From Brumimicrobium salinarum (GTDB taxonomy: Bacteria > Bacteroidota > Bacteroidia > Flavobacteriales_D > Crocinitomicaceae), in the NCBI RefSeq assembly GCF_002844555.1, contig NZ_PJNI01000001.1, positions 558,001 through 622,000 of the forward strand: DNA of 64,000 nt, in the 5' to 3' direction. The notes under the pieces were generated by a model, which saw only the letters and a program-made list of their open reading frames with translations, was not told the origin of the DNA and searched no databases. Shown here one piece after another: positions 1 to 9,527 of this stretch (position 1 is the stretch's first letter; every line of letters begins with the position of its first letter). The position numbers and the translations under genes were made by a program.

Positions 1-2
1 CC

Positions 3-182
3 GCAGGGAATAATTTCGAATTGGCCATCGCAGTTTCTATTGCTGTTTTCGGATTAAACTCTGGTCAAGCCTTCGCAGGAGTGATTGGTCCTTTGGTTGA
101 AGTCCCAGTGCTGATTTTATTGGTGAACATATCCTTGTGGTTAAGCAAAAAATTTAAACCCATCAAAGGAATGTTGAAATGA
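3..182 (+). CDS. ACR3-family arsenite efflux permease, C-terminal end (partial)
   Basis: The first 59 codons visible are the C-terminus of an integral membrane protein; the start lies outside the window. The segment [15 protein letters not shown] followed by [19 protein letters not shown] is the typical last two transmembrane segments of ACR3-type As(III)/H+ antiporters, and a short basic tail follows. ACR3 exports arsenite across the inner membrane, usually beside arsC and an ArsR regulator, which would lie to the left. The family call rests on this tail only, but the motif is distinctive. Confidence 0.8.
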   Translation, partial: AGNNFELAIAVSIAVFGLNSGQAFAGVIGPLVEVPVLILLVNISLWLSKKFKPIKGMLK

Positions 183-385
183 TTTTATATGCGTGTAGGA
201 TTATCTGTTTTGTCGAAGTTGTCGCTTTATCTTTTTTTGAATGTTTTATTTTGGAGTAAGAAATAAAACCACTTTATAAAAAAAAGAAAAATGGTTTTGT
301 ATTTTCTCACAGAATAAAAACAATCACAGCAAAAAAAGACCATATTGAATAACAATACAGTCTTCTAATTAATTTAATTAATCAA

Positions 386-709
386 TTATTTTTGAAGCTT
401 TTTATTCTTCTTTTTCAAATCTTCAAGTTTCTTTTCGAGAGAAGTAATCACATCTTCAGCTTTATAACTCATGCTGGAAAGTGTCATTTCTAATTTCTTG
501 TCAAAATCTTTCTTTTTCTCTTCAGCAGTCAGGGCAATATCCTCTCTTTTTTGATTCACCCAATCTTTTACATCGTTTGTGGTGCCAGCTGCTTTGTATC
601 TTATTAGCTCTCTTGTTTTACTTCCTTTTCTTGGTGCATATAAAATCCCTAGTCCTGTTCCAATTGCTGCACCAATTAAAAAACTTTTTATATCACTTCC
701 GTTTGCCAT
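386..709 (-). CDS. YtxH domain-containing small membrane-anchored protein
   Basis: A 107-residue protein with a glycine-rich hydrophobic segment (about residues 8-25) followed directly by the APRKGSKTR-type motif of the YtxH family. A long Lys/Glu-rich, probably helical tail to the C-terminus follows. Family members are small membrane-attached proteins, often stress-induced and sometimes mislabelled as gas vesicle proteins; their biochemical role is not known. It stands alone, with about 200 bases of non-coding sequence on each side. Membrane attachment is inferred from the single hydrophobic stretch. Confidence 0.75.
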   Translation of the reverse strand: MANGSDIKSFLIGAAIGTGLGILYAPRKGSKTRELIRYKAAGTTNDVKDWVNQKREDIALTAEEKKKDFDKKLEMTLSSMSYKAEDVITSLEKKLEDLKKKNKKLQK

Positions 710-926
710 AATATTATCTTTTTAAAATTTATTTAATTACAAATTGTAGTGTTAAAATAAGGATTTTAAAGCGATTAGTACTAAGTAATTAAGTTAATAA
801 GTGATAAAAAATACGTTGATTTTTGGTTTGAGCGTGAAATACGATTCTAAAAGAAGATCAATCTGCTTTTGATTATTAATACGGTTATCCTTTTATCAAG
901 ACCACGTTAAAAATTAAAATTAATCC

Positions 927-2147
927 TTAAACATTACTTTCCATCTCTATCAATGTAATTTCTGGTCGCATTCCAATTCTTGCAGGAAAACCTAACCAAC
1001 CCAAACCTCTATTCACGTACAAGTATTGACCGTTTTCTTCATAAAGTCCCGCCCAATGCTTGAACTTGTACTTGATTGGGCTCCATTGCTTATTTTTGAC
1101 GCTAATTCCGGCTTGCATTCCGTGGGTGTGACCTGCCAACATCAATGAAATATCGGTTTTTTCAATAACTTCTTCTGTCCAATGCATAGGATCGTGAGAA
1201 AGCAAAAGTTTAAACGGAATTTCGTTTACATTTTTAAGGGCTTTCTGTAAATCTCCGTATTGTTTAAACGGCGGTAAACCCCAGTTTTCCACTCCTACAA
1301 TTACTATTTCAGCCTCATCTTTTCGAATAATTTCAGCTTCATTATTTAAAAGTTTAAAATCGATTTTCTTAAAGAAATGCTGAATCAACTCAAAGTTTTG
1401 GCGTTTTGCTTTGGGTGAAGTCCAGTTGCTGTAGTCGCCATAATCGTGGTTCCCTAAAATGGCATATTTTCCTTCTTTGGCTTTTAATTGCTTGAAAATT
1501 TTGTCCCAACCTTTGAGTTCGATTGCGTAATTATTCACTAAATCGCCAGTCATGAAGATGAAATCTGGCTCAAGCTTGTTGATGATCTCAATGGCGGGTT
1601 TTAGCTTTTTGTATTTGTAGTCAAAACTGCCCAAGTGTAAATCCGAAATTTGAACGACTTTCATGCCATCAAAGGCTTTGGGAAGTAAATCAAATTGGAC
1701 TTTTTCGCGATAGACTTTAAAACGGTAAACAGATCTTACAATTCCATTTAAAATAACGAAGAAAGGCAGAAATCCAGATAGTAATCCTACAATTGAAATA
1801 ATCAAAACGGATTGTGTTTCAGAAAACAAGAAATTCGTGAAATACAATATAGAAATGACAATTACGAAAATCAATTTAGGTGCAAAAGACAAAATTCCCA
1901 ATCCGTAAAACCGAGAAATAATAGCTTGTCGTCTTTTGGGATGCACTCGGTCTAATCGAATTTTAAGTAAAAGAATAGCAGTAATTAATCCAACGGTAAA
2001 GAGCCAAAACAAAGCGTGTACGGTATAGCGAAACCAATCCGCAGCCACCAATTGCGTAATTGACTTCAACCAATAAAAAGCCAAGATGTCGATAATTAAT
2101 ATCGCCAAACACAAAAATATTATCTTAACTAAAGAAACTTTTTTCAT
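927..2147 (-). CDS. membrane-bound metallophosphoesterase
   Basis: A 406-residue protein with four N-terminal transmembrane segments in the first 140 residues, then a calcineurin-like phosphoesterase domain. The metal-binding motifs are all present in order: SDLHLG (Asp169, His171), TGDLVNN (Asp202), GNHDYG (Asn233, His234), SHDPMHW and GHTHGMQ. This is the YkuE/YaeI-like group of dimetal phosphoesterases; the substrate cannot be told from sequence (YaeI and LpxG/LpxH relatives act on lipid pyrophosphates). It lies downstream of the ackA gene on the same strand, but a 60-base gap separates them, so cotranscription is uncertain. Confidence 0.88.
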   Translation of the reverse strand: MKKVSLVKIIFLCLAILIIDILAFYWLKSITQLVAADWFRYTVHALFWLFTVGLITAILLLKIRLDRVHPKRRQAIISRFYGLGILSFAPKLIFVIVISILYFTNFLFSETQSVLIISIVGLLSGFLPFFVILNGIVRSVYRFKVYREKVQFDLLPKAFDGMKVVQISDLHLGSFDYKYKKLKPAIEIINKLEPDFIFMTGDLVNNYAIELKGWDKIFKQLKAKEGKYAILGNHDYGDYSNWTSPKAKRQNFELIQHFFKKIDFKLLNNEAEIIRKDEAEIVIVGVENWGLPPFKQYGDLQKALKNVNEIPFKLLLSHDPMHWTEEVIEKTDISLMLAGHTHGMQAGISVKNKQWSPIKYKFKHWAGLYEENGQYLYVNRGLGWLGFPARIGMRPEITLIEMESNV

Positions 2148-2209
2148 TGTGTTATTCTTATTGACTTATACTAAAGTATTAAAACTGATTCTACCCGCAA
2201 ATTCATCAT

Positions 2210-3412
2210 TCATCGTTCAACATTCATCATTAAAAAACTCTGCTTCGCAATTTCAATCTCCTCATTCGTGGGAATCACCAAAGCTTTTACTTTAGCGTTT
2301 TCAGTGTTGATTTCACGCAATTCATCTACTCTCTTCGAATTGGCTTTTTTATCTAAATGAATTCCTAAATATTCCAGTTCTTCACAAACCAATTCTCTAA
2401 TAATAACAGAGTTTTCTCCGATTCCAGCGGTAAATACAATGGCATCCAATCCATTCATTGCTGCGGTGTAAGATCCAATATATTTCTTAATGCGATACGC
2501 GTTCATTTTTAAAGCCAAAAGACAATCTGCATCGCCTTTTTCTGCTCTTTCACTAATTTCTCTTAAATCACTAAATCCAGTAAGACCCAACATCCCACTT
2601 TTCTTGGTTAAAAGCGTGTTGACCTCCTCTAGTTCATAGCCTAATTCATTTACCAAATGAAAAATAATGGTATGATCAATATCGCCACTTCTTGTTCCCA
2701 TAATTAAACCATTCGCAGGACCAAATCCGAGGCTGTGATCAATACTAATTCCGTTTTGAATGGCGGTCATACTACATCCATTTCCCAAATGAATGGTGAT
2801 GATTTTATCGGACTTTTCGCCCAAATATGCACGCGCTTTCTCGGAAACATATTTATGACTAATGCCATGAAAACCGTAGAGCTGAATTTCCTCTTTTTCG
2901 GTTAATTCTTTTGGAATAGCATACGTTTTGGCATGTTTTGGCACGGTTTGATGAAAAGCAGTATCAAAAACCGCAACTTGTTTAGCTTTAGGAATGAGTT
3001 TTTCAGCAACTAAAATTCCCTCCAAATTATTGGGATTATGTAAAGGCGCTAAAGCACAATACTTTTCAATTTCTTTTTTTACCTCATCGGTAAGTAAAAC
3101 AGTATCTGAAAAAGAATTACCGCCATGCACCACACGATGTCCAACCGCTTCAATTTCATCCAAACTCTGAATTACTCCTTTCTGAGTATCCAAAAGTAAA
3201 TCCATCATTTTTTGAAGGCCTTCATTATAACTTTCAATGGGTTCTGTCCGTTTTTCATCTGCCGAATTGGAATGGTAATTTATTATGGCGTCTTGTTCTC
3301 CGATGCGTTCCAAAAGTCCGTTGCAAAGTAGTTTTTCACTCGGCATTTCAATCAATTGAAACTTTATAGAGGAACTTCCTGAATTCAATACTAAAATCTT
3401 CATATTTCTCAA
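2210..3412 (-). CDS. ackA: acetate kinase
   Basis: A 400-residue ASKHA-fold kinase converting acetyl phosphate and ADP to acetate and ATP in the cytoplasm. The N-terminal phosphate loop (LVLNSGSSSIKF), the HRVVHGG and HLGNGCSM motifs and FTAGIGENS are all visible. Length matches the family. It starts directly after the pta stop, so the two are translated from one message. Met4 is an alternative start. The C-terminus reads MMNVER, encoded by an ATGATGAAT-type simple repeat that continues past the stop codon; this looks like a small repeat insertion that altered the natural end. Confidence 0.95.
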   Translation of the reverse strand: MRNMKILVLNSGSSSIKFQLIEMPSEKLLCNGLLERIGEQDAIINYHSNSADEKRTEPIESYNEGLQKMMDLLLDTQKGVIQSLDEIEAVGHRVVHGGNSFSDTVLLTDEVKKEIEKYCALAPLHNPNNLEGILVAEKLIPKAKQVAVFDTAFHQTVPKHAKTYAIPKELTEKEEIQLYGFHGISHKYVSEKARAYLGEKSDKIITIHLGNGCSMTAIQNGISIDHSLGFGPANGLIMGTRSGDIDHTIIFHLVNELGYELEEVNTLLTKKSGMLGLTGFSDLREISERAEKGDADCLLALKMNAYRIKKYIGSYTAAMNGLDAIVFTAGIGENSVIIRELVCEELEYLGIHLDKKANSKRVDELREINTENAKVKALVIPTNEEIEIAKQSFLMMNVER

Positions 3413-5524
3413 TTAAATATCTTGTGCTTGGATCGCCGTAACAACTACCGTATTAAAAATGTCATCTACTGTACAGCCTCTACTTAAGTCGTTGACAGGC
3501 TTGTTCAGACCTTGAATAACCGGTCCAATTGCCAAGGCTTTTGTTTCTCTTTGAACTGCTTTGTAGGTGTTGTTTCCTGTGTTCAAATCTGGGAAAATAA
3601 ACACATTGGCTTGACCCGCAACTTCAGATTCAGGGAGTTTCAATTTCCCTACAGTCATGTCTACAGCAGCATCGTACTGAATTGGACCTTCGACTTTTAA
3701 ATCTGGGCGTTTACTTTTCACAATTTCCGTTGCTTTTCTCACTCTTTCCACGTCTTCTCCTACTCCAGATGAACCAGAGGAATAGGAAAGCATGGCAATT
3801 TTCGGATCGATATCAAATGCAACACTTGTTTCTGCTGAAGAAATTGCTATTTCGGCCAATTCTTCGGCATTTGGATTTGGATTAATCGCACAATCACCAT
3901 AAACAGAAACGCGATCTTCTAAACACATAAAGAAAACCGAAGAAACGATAGACGCATCCGGTTTTGTTTTAATGAACTGCAACGCTGGTCGAATCGTGTG
4001 TTGCGTTGTATGAATTGCGCCTGAAACCATTCCATCAGCATCACCCATATAAACCATCATAGAACCGAAATAGGAAACATCACGCATTAAATCTTGCGCC
4101 ATTACCTCATTCACATTTTTGTGTTTGCGTAACTCATATAGCTCTGAAGCATATTTTTCAAAATGTTTAGATTTTATAGGGTTAATTATTGAAATAGCCG
4201 CTAAATCAATATTTAAGTTTAGTGCAATTATCTTTTCTTTAATTTGTTCTTCATCACCCAATAAAGTAATTTTTGCTGCATCAACTTCCAGAATTTGTTT
4301 AGTTGCTTTTAAAATTCGTTCATCTATGCCTTCTGGTAAAACAATATGCTTCTTATTAAGTTTTGCCTTTTTGAGTAAGTTGAATTGAAACATACGTGGA
4401 GTAATTCCTTCTGTTTCGAAATTAATTAGTTTTTCAATGAGCTGATCTACATTTACATGTTTTGCAAAATCTTTAATGGAAGTCTCTATTTTCTGTGTAT
4501 TTTCTGCATAAATCTGAGATTTTATATCTCCAATCGCGTTTACAACTGAAAAAGTTCCTCCATCTACAGCAATAATAGGAACAATATCTGATAGTCCTTC
4601 TAATAGTTTATTGATTGATTCTTCGGGTACTAATCCTCCAGTTAGAACAATTCCTGACAAGTTGGGATAGTTATCAGAAACACTTGCTTGTAACGCACCT
4701 AAAATCAAATCAGCCCGATCTCCAGGTGTAATAACTAAACTGTTGTTTTTATTTAAATGATTGAGGTAATTGGGTAATTGCATTGCGCCTACGCTAAAAT
4801 AACCCGCTTGATTATTAATGTATTTTTCACCGAAAAGTACTTTAGCATTGAGCATTTTTACAATCTCTTTAATTGAAGGGTGCGCCAAAGTACTATTTAA
4901 TGGAATTGCGTTAACACTCACATCAGAAGGGAAATGTTTTTTTAATTCATTCTCGACAAGTTCAATGTTTCTTGAATCAACCTTATTACCAATAACAGAT
5001 AATACTTTTACACCTTTATCTGCAAATGAATCATAGGCCATGTGTAAGTTTCCAACAAGCTCATGTAATGTTTTATTTATACCGCTTTCTAATACAATTG
5101 CAGGAACTCCTAAATTTTTTGCAATTAGTACATTAATATCAAACTCACCAATAGAGCCTTCACCCGAAAAACTTGTTCCCTCCACCAAAACAAAGTCAAA
5201 CTGTTCCTCAACAGCTTTAAATTTGTCTATAATATGACCAATGATTTCATCATCTTTATCTTGATTTTTCATTTTTACCACTTGACTTCTTGTAAACGCA
5301 AAGGCGTCTTCATAATCAATTTCAAGCTTAAAATGATTTAAAACTGTATTAATGTGGTTGTCAATTTTCCCATCTTTAGGGTTGTCAATTATTGGTCGGA
5401 AATAGCCAACTTTTGCCGCTTTACCGAGTAATGCATGCATCAACCCCAAAGAAACAATTGATTTTCCGCTATTGGGTTCAGTGGTGGCAATATATACTGC
5501 TTTATTGGTTGCTTTTTCTATCAT
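3413..5524 (-). CDS. pta: phosphate acetyltransferase (long form)
   Basis: About 703 residues. The N-terminal third is a BioD-like P-loop domain (TTEPNSGKSIVSLGL), followed by a DRTGG domain, and the C-terminal ~330 residues form the catalytic PTA_PTB acetyl/butyryltransferase domain (GVGEDVERVRKAT, PNLNTGN-like FPDLNTGNN). It interconverts acetyl-CoA and acetyl phosphate and forms the Pta-AckA overflow pathway with ackA immediately downstream (no gap). I chose the second Met (start at 5524), because a possible -7 box, TATCTTTA on the minus strand at 5551-5558, sits inside the longest reading frame. Homologues also begin with a short lead-in before the P-loop. The longest frame starts at 5563. 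Confidence 0.94.
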   Translation of the reverse strand: MIEKATNKAVYIATTEPNSGKSIVSLGLMHALLGKAAKVGYFRPIIDNPKDGKIDNHINTVLNHFKLEIDYEDAFAFTRSQVVKMKNQDKDDEIIGHIIDKFKAVEEQFDFVLVEGTSFSGEGSIGEFDINVLIAKNLGVPAIVLESGINKTLHELVGNLHMAYDSFADKGVKVLSVIGNKVDSRNIELVENELKKHFPSDVSVNAIPLNSTLAHPSIKEIVKMLNAKVLFGEKYINNQAGYFSVGAMQLPNYLNHLNKNNSLVITPGDRADLILGALQASVSDNYPNLSGIVLTGGLVPEESINKLLEGLSDIVPIIAVDGGTFSVVNAIGDIKSQIYAENTQKIETSIKDFAKHVNVDQLIEKLINFETEGITPRMFQFNLLKKAKLNKKHIVLPEGIDERILKATKQILEVDAAKITLLGDEEQIKEKIIALNLNIDLAAISIINPIKSKHFEKYASELYELRKHKNVNEVMAQDLMRDVSYFGSMMVYMGDADGMVSGAIHTTQHTIRPALQFIKTKPDASIVSSVFFMCLEDRVSVYGDCAINPNPNAEELAEIAISSAETSVAFDIDPKIAMLSYSSGSSGVGEDVERVRKATEIVKSKRPDLKVEGPIQYDAAVDMTVGKLKLPESEVAGQANVFIFPDLNTGNNTYKAVQRETKALAIGPVIQGLNKPVNDLSRGCTVDDIFNTVVVTAIQAQDI

Positions 5525-5910
5525 AAATGTCGGTTCTTTATACAAATGCTTAAAGATAGGCATAAACCTAAAACTGGTGTTATGTTTTTGTTATTATCTA
5601 AACTTACATAATTATCTGAATTGTGCTGTGTTGAATTTGTTGAGTGAATGCAAATGCAAGGTTTGTGAACCATCAAATTTCAATTTTCGAAAGGTTTAAA
5701 AATTGTAGAAACAAGCTAAAATAGAGATGATAAAATCAATTGATCATCATACTCAGAAAGATACTACTTTATTTAAGGATGCGAGCAATGTGGATTACTA
5801 TCGTATTTGGATGTTTTACATGTTTTTGAAACAGAAAACTTATAAAATTAGGATATATTTAACAAATTTTTATTAATTTCGATGTCAAACTTTATTACAT
5901 CAGAAAACGA
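5525..5910. other. intergenic region between pta and a lipoprotein gene
   Basis: Divergent promoter region of about 390 bases, very AT-rich. A possible -7 box for pta (TATCTTTA, minus strand, 5551-5558) is the only signal I can place. A 49-codon open frame at 5727-5876 on the plus strand has no recognisable domain and is probably chance. No repeat, RNA or pseudogene was recognised. Confidence 0.5.
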
Positions 5911-6510
5911 ATGAAAAATCTAAATTTCTCTCTTTTGGCATTACTATTATCACTACTTATGTTAAGCTGTGGTGAAGAACAAGCAAAAACTAATGATGAT
6001 TTAAAGGTTGAATACCCAGAAGAGCTAAATGAACTTGATAATTTTGAAGCACTTAGTTTAAAACCGTATAATATCAACGCGCTCATTTATGTTCCTGATG
6101 CTACTGCTAACATCGGTGCATCCACTGCTCCAGAAATAATTCATGAGCCAAATGATTATAAATGGGAAATTAAAGTAGGTCAGAATTTTCACATGACAAT
6201 AGAGGATTGGGGAGATGAAAATGTATTGAAAGATCATTTGGATGAATTAGAAAACCAAAGTGTTTATGCTATCGAATTTTTGGAGAAAGAAGATGGTTTT
6301 GCATACTACAAAGCAAGTTTAAATGTTAAAGGACAAGAAGATAACAACAGTGTAGGTGTAGACCATGTAACCTATCATGTGGTTGCTCAACATAGTATCG
6401 AAGGGGTGAATTATTTATTTAAGACCAATAAGGATGGACATCAAAAACCAATAACTGATTTAATGGCAAAGTCTGTAAAAAGTGTTCAGCCTATTTCTGA
6501 ACCTTCGTGA
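5911..6510 (+). CDS. putative lipoprotein of unknown function
   Basis: A 199-residue protein with a clear lipoprotein signal: a hydrophobic stretch at residues 4-18, lipobox LMLSC and lipidation Cys20, then an acidic linker (GEEQAKTNDDLK). The rest is a small soluble domain with an acidic composition that I do not recognise. It would be processed by Lgt and by the LspA encoded at 9528-10184, and then be exposed on a membrane facing the periplasm or the surface. It is a single gene, convergent with the downstream glycosyltransferase. Confidence 0.75.
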   Translation: MKNLNFSLLALLLSLLMLSCGEEQAKTNDDLKVEYPEELNELDNFEALSLKPYNINALIYVPDATANIGASTAPEIIHEPNDYKWEIKVGQNFHMTIEDWGDENVLKDHLDELENQSVYAIEFLEKEDGFAYYKASLNVKGQEDNNSVGVDHVTYHVVAQHSIEGVNYLFKTNKDGHQKPITDLMAKSVKSVQPISEPS

Positions 6511-6570
6511 TTATTTTTTAGGAATAAAAACATGTTTAACGTTTAAAATATGTTTTGAACAACATTGTTC

Positions 6571-7806
6571 TTATAGGTTATCTAAACATAACCTTTTGTA
6601 AATGTCAAAATATTGATTTACACCTTTTTCTAAGGAATACCATTTTTCCGCTCCACTTTTAATTTTCTTTTTATCATAATTGTTCGGTTCTAGTTCAAAG
6701 GAACGGTAGTTTTCCGCATCTAATGTTTCTAACACAATACCAGCGCCAGACTCTTTGATGATTAAGTCCGTATCACCAACTCCTGAATTGCAGATGATGG
6801 GAATACCGAGTGACATAAGCTCTCCTTGTTTTGTGGGAGATGAAGCTTTTTTTGAAAATGTAGGACGAATAAAAAATATAGAAAAATCGAAAAGAGAAAT
6901 GTAAGTAGGAACTTTGTTGTGAGGTGCTCCGATTACAATAATTTCTTCTTCTGGAATGTTTTTTTTACGCGCGTGTTTAATGATGTTCTCCTTAGGTTCT
7001 TTAGAGATGAATAAAAATTTACTTTCTGTTTTTTGTGTACGTAAAACAGCATAGTAATCTAGCATCTCTGATAGCATATACCATGTTCCTATAGAACCAA
7101 TATAACCAAGTACAAAATCTTTTTCGGAAATACCTAGCTCAATTCTTTTATCATTGACTATTTCAGTATTTATAGCATCAGATTGAAAACGATGGATATC
7201 AACACAACAAGGAATTACATCTATTTGAGGTTTATTGGGAAGATTATCCCAAGATTCTATTTCTTTTTTTCCATTCTCTGTTAGTGACACTATAGCATCT
7301 GCCGAGTTGAAAAATGTTATTTCTTTTTGTTTGAAAAACGCATAAGCACGCTGAAAAATAGGATTATTTTTGTTCCAAATACCACCTTCAATTCTTTCGT
7401 CTGGCCAAAAGCCTCGCATATCAAAAACAAATTTTAAATTGTATTTTTGCTGTAATGCGCGGCCTGCGATTGCTGGAATATAACTTCTACAATGTACAAG
7501 ATCAAAATGAACTGCTTTGTGTAATTCATGGGCAACTTTTTTCATCCGCCGAATGTCAAATAGTGTTGAGATTAAAGGTGGGTTTTTAGTATAGGGTTGT
7601 GGGTGCCATACAACTCCATTTTCTTGACATGCTTCTTTTATATTTTCTATATTAACTGCCCGTTCTTTTTTTTCAAAACTAATCAAATGAATACAGACAC
7701 TTTTTGCGGCTAACCCAAACAAATAGGGTAGTACTTGCGATTGACCAAGTGGATCTGTCATCCCATCATAAGACAGGTATAATACATTGATTTTAATCTT
7801 TTCCAT
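6571..7806 (-). CDS. glycosyltransferase, GT4-like (GT-B fold)
   Basis: A 411-residue cytoplasmic or membrane-associated glycosyltransferase. The opening VLYLSYDGMTDPLGQSQV is typical of Bacteroidota GT4 proteins that begin with a glycine-poor donor loop. Further on are LVHCRSYIPA, the start of the C-terminal Rossmann half (LGYIGSIGTWY), and a late SSPTKQGELMSLGIPIICN segment matching the nucleotide-sugar-binding E-x7-E region. Likely role: adding a sugar to a surface polysaccharide or O-antigen. No other polysaccharide gene lies nearby, so the acceptor is unknown. Confidence 0.85.
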   Translation of the reverse strand: MEKIKINVLYLSYDGMTDPLGQSQVLPYLFGLAAKSVCIHLISFEKKERAVNIENIKEACQENGVVWHPQPYTKNPPLISTLFDIRRMKKVAHELHKAVHFDLVHCRSYIPAIAGRALQQKYNLKFVFDMRGFWPDERIEGGIWNKNNPIFQRAYAFFKQKEITFFNSADAIVSLTENGKKEIESWDNLPNKPQIDVIPCCVDIHRFQSDAINTEIVNDKRIELGISEKDFVLGYIGSIGTWYMLSEMLDYYAVLRTQKTESKFLFISKEPKENIIKHARKKNIPEEEIIVIGAPHNKVPTYISLFDFSIFFIRPTFSKKASSPTKQGELMSLGIPIICNSGVGDTDLIIKESGAGIVLETLDAENYRSFELEPNNYDKKKIKSGAEKWYSLEKGVNQYFDIYKRLCLDNL

Positions 7807-7982
7807 GCTGTGTAAAGATAATATCTATTCTCTAAATCAGTACTAAAAGATTGTTTTCTCAGTTTATTTTATTTTAAGTTATAGCTTATAAATGGTTTTT
7901 ATCATTAATTGACAATTTGCAAGATTCAAATCAACTATATTTTATATTTATTTCTTAATATTGAACTCTCTAAAGAAATCAA

Positions 7983-9020
7983 ATGGAAAAAGACATCCTA
8001 TCTATAAAAAAATTGCTACTTATTATCGTAGTGCCACTAGTGCTTTACTTACTGAACGTGCTTTCCATAATATTTATTCCATTAACATTTGGACTTTTTG
8101 CTGCATTAGTTTTTTCTCCATTGATGCGTTGGTTTTCGCGTAAAGGAATTCCAAATATCATAGGTGTTATTGTAGCTCTAACGATTGTTTCGGTAGGGAT
8201 AAAAGGTGCTTATGAAATGGTTCAACTGACTGGAAAGGAGTTGTCTAATGCGGATTCAGACTTCACGAATAAGCTTAATGACCGAATGAATGATTTGGCA
8301 ACTCCTGTTGTTGATATTTTAGGAATTCAATTAGAAGAAGATGAAACCAACTTACAAGCATTAATGAACGATGAAATGATTAGCTCAAATCTTTTTGGAA
8401 ATGTTGGAAGTGGTTTAAATGTTGCTAAAAACTTTGTGAGCATGTTGCTAATGACGCTATTTTTCATGGTTTTACTCTTAGCTGGGTCTGTCAATATGCA
8501 AAAAGTAATGCAATTGCTGATCTTTAAACAACGGCATGCATCGGTAAAAACTTTTCGTCAGATTGAAAAAGATATTTTTAAGTTTATCATCGTTAAATTT
8601 CTTTTAAGCTTATTTACAGGTTTATCATTTAGTTTAGCGTGCTATGCATTTGATGTAAGCTTCCCTATTTTTTGGGGTGTATTTGCGTTTCTAATTAACT
8701 TTATTCAAATGGTCGGTTCTGTCATATCAGTTGTTGTTCTTACCTTGTTTGCAGTTGTCGAATTGAATATTGGAGGCTCGTTATTCTTCTTTATCTTGGT
8801 AATTACTGGTATTCAAGTTTTATTTGGTGGAATTTTAGAGCCTATATTGATGGGTAAATCGTTCTCCATTAATACGGTTACCGTATTGATCATGCTGGCT
8901 TTATGGGGCTATATCTGGGGGATTCCTGGATTGATCTTATCAATTCCTATTACTGCTTTAGTAAAGAAGATTATGGAAAAATTCCCTGGAACGGCAGTTT
9001 ATGCAAGAATAATGTCCTAA
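7983..9020 (+). CDS. AI-2E family transporter (PerM/TqsA-like)
   Basis: A 345-residue polytopic inner-membrane protein. Two membrane segments lie at about residues 8-50 and a third at 58-75. A soluble extracytoplasmic stretch follows (about 80-145), then five or so further segments to the C-terminus. The ILEPILMGKSFSINTVTVL segment and the following GIPGLILSIPI are the signature of the AI-2E/UPF0118 family. Members export autoinducer-2 (TqsA) or act as Na+/H+ antiporters, and the substrate here cannot be assigned. Start ATG at 7983 is the first Met in the frame. Confidence 0.88.
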   Translation: MEKDILSIKKLLLIIVVPLVLYLLNVLSIIFIPLTFGLFAALVFSPLMRWFSRKGIPNIIGVIVALTIVSVGIKGAYEMVQLTGKELSNADSDFTNKLNDRMNDLATPVVDILGIQLEEDETNLQALMNDEMISSNLFGNVGSGLNVAKNFVSMLLMTLFFMVLLLAGSVNMQKVMQLLIFKQRHASVKTFRQIEKDIFKFIIVKFLLSLFTGLSFSLACYAFDVSFPIFWGVFAFLINFIQMVGSVISVVVLTLFAVVELNIGGSLFFFILVITGIQVLFGGILEPILMGKSFSINTVTVLIMLALWGYIWGIPGLILSIPITALVKKIMEKFPGTAVYARIMS

Positions 9021-9527
9021 AGTTTTCGTTAAAAGTTATTTTGCTTACCTAAATATTTTTTATTGCTTATCGGCTTGTTTCTATAAGGTAATATTCGATT
9101 AGTGAAAAAATAAAAGATCCTTCGGTGGTCTACTCCATCGGGAAGAATGGCTCAATAGAGAAAGTAATATTGTTGTTTAAAACACTATTTATTGGCGAAA
9201 GTATTGGATAATCACTTTCTTTTTCAGGTTAGCATGCAGTTCTTCCGGCCCTGGCGTAACTGGAAATCCTGTAGAACTTGATTGAACTACTGCTTCAACT
9301 AAAAGAGCGACCAAAGGAAGCTACTTTTTGTTGATTTAGCAGTGTATCAATGAAGGAGACAGATTGAAGGAGAAGACAGATGAGGCCGCCAAAACAAAAG
9401 AAGCAACTTTTAGCGAATAGTAAACGTGAACCACATAAACAGGTGTTTAAAAGCTATTTTTCACTTCTTACCAAAATTAGAATACGATGTGTACAACTTC
9501 AAGTAAGTAAAATATGAGGTAGTAAAA
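9021..9527. other. intergenic region, possibly holding decayed coding sequence
   Basis: About 500 bases without an intact gene. On the minus strand, two short open stretches in different frames look protein-like. One of about 43 codons runs from 9320 down to the stop at 9189 and contains FPVTPGPEELHANLKKK. The other lies just upstream near 9335-9410. They have no start codon and cannot be joined without a frameshift. The composition is less AT-rich than other gaps here. I could not name an ancestor. Confidence 0.35.

Noticed and set aside
5727-5876. 49-codon ORF between pta and the lipoprotein gene
   Set aside because: No recognisable domain and no promoter; kept only as a note.
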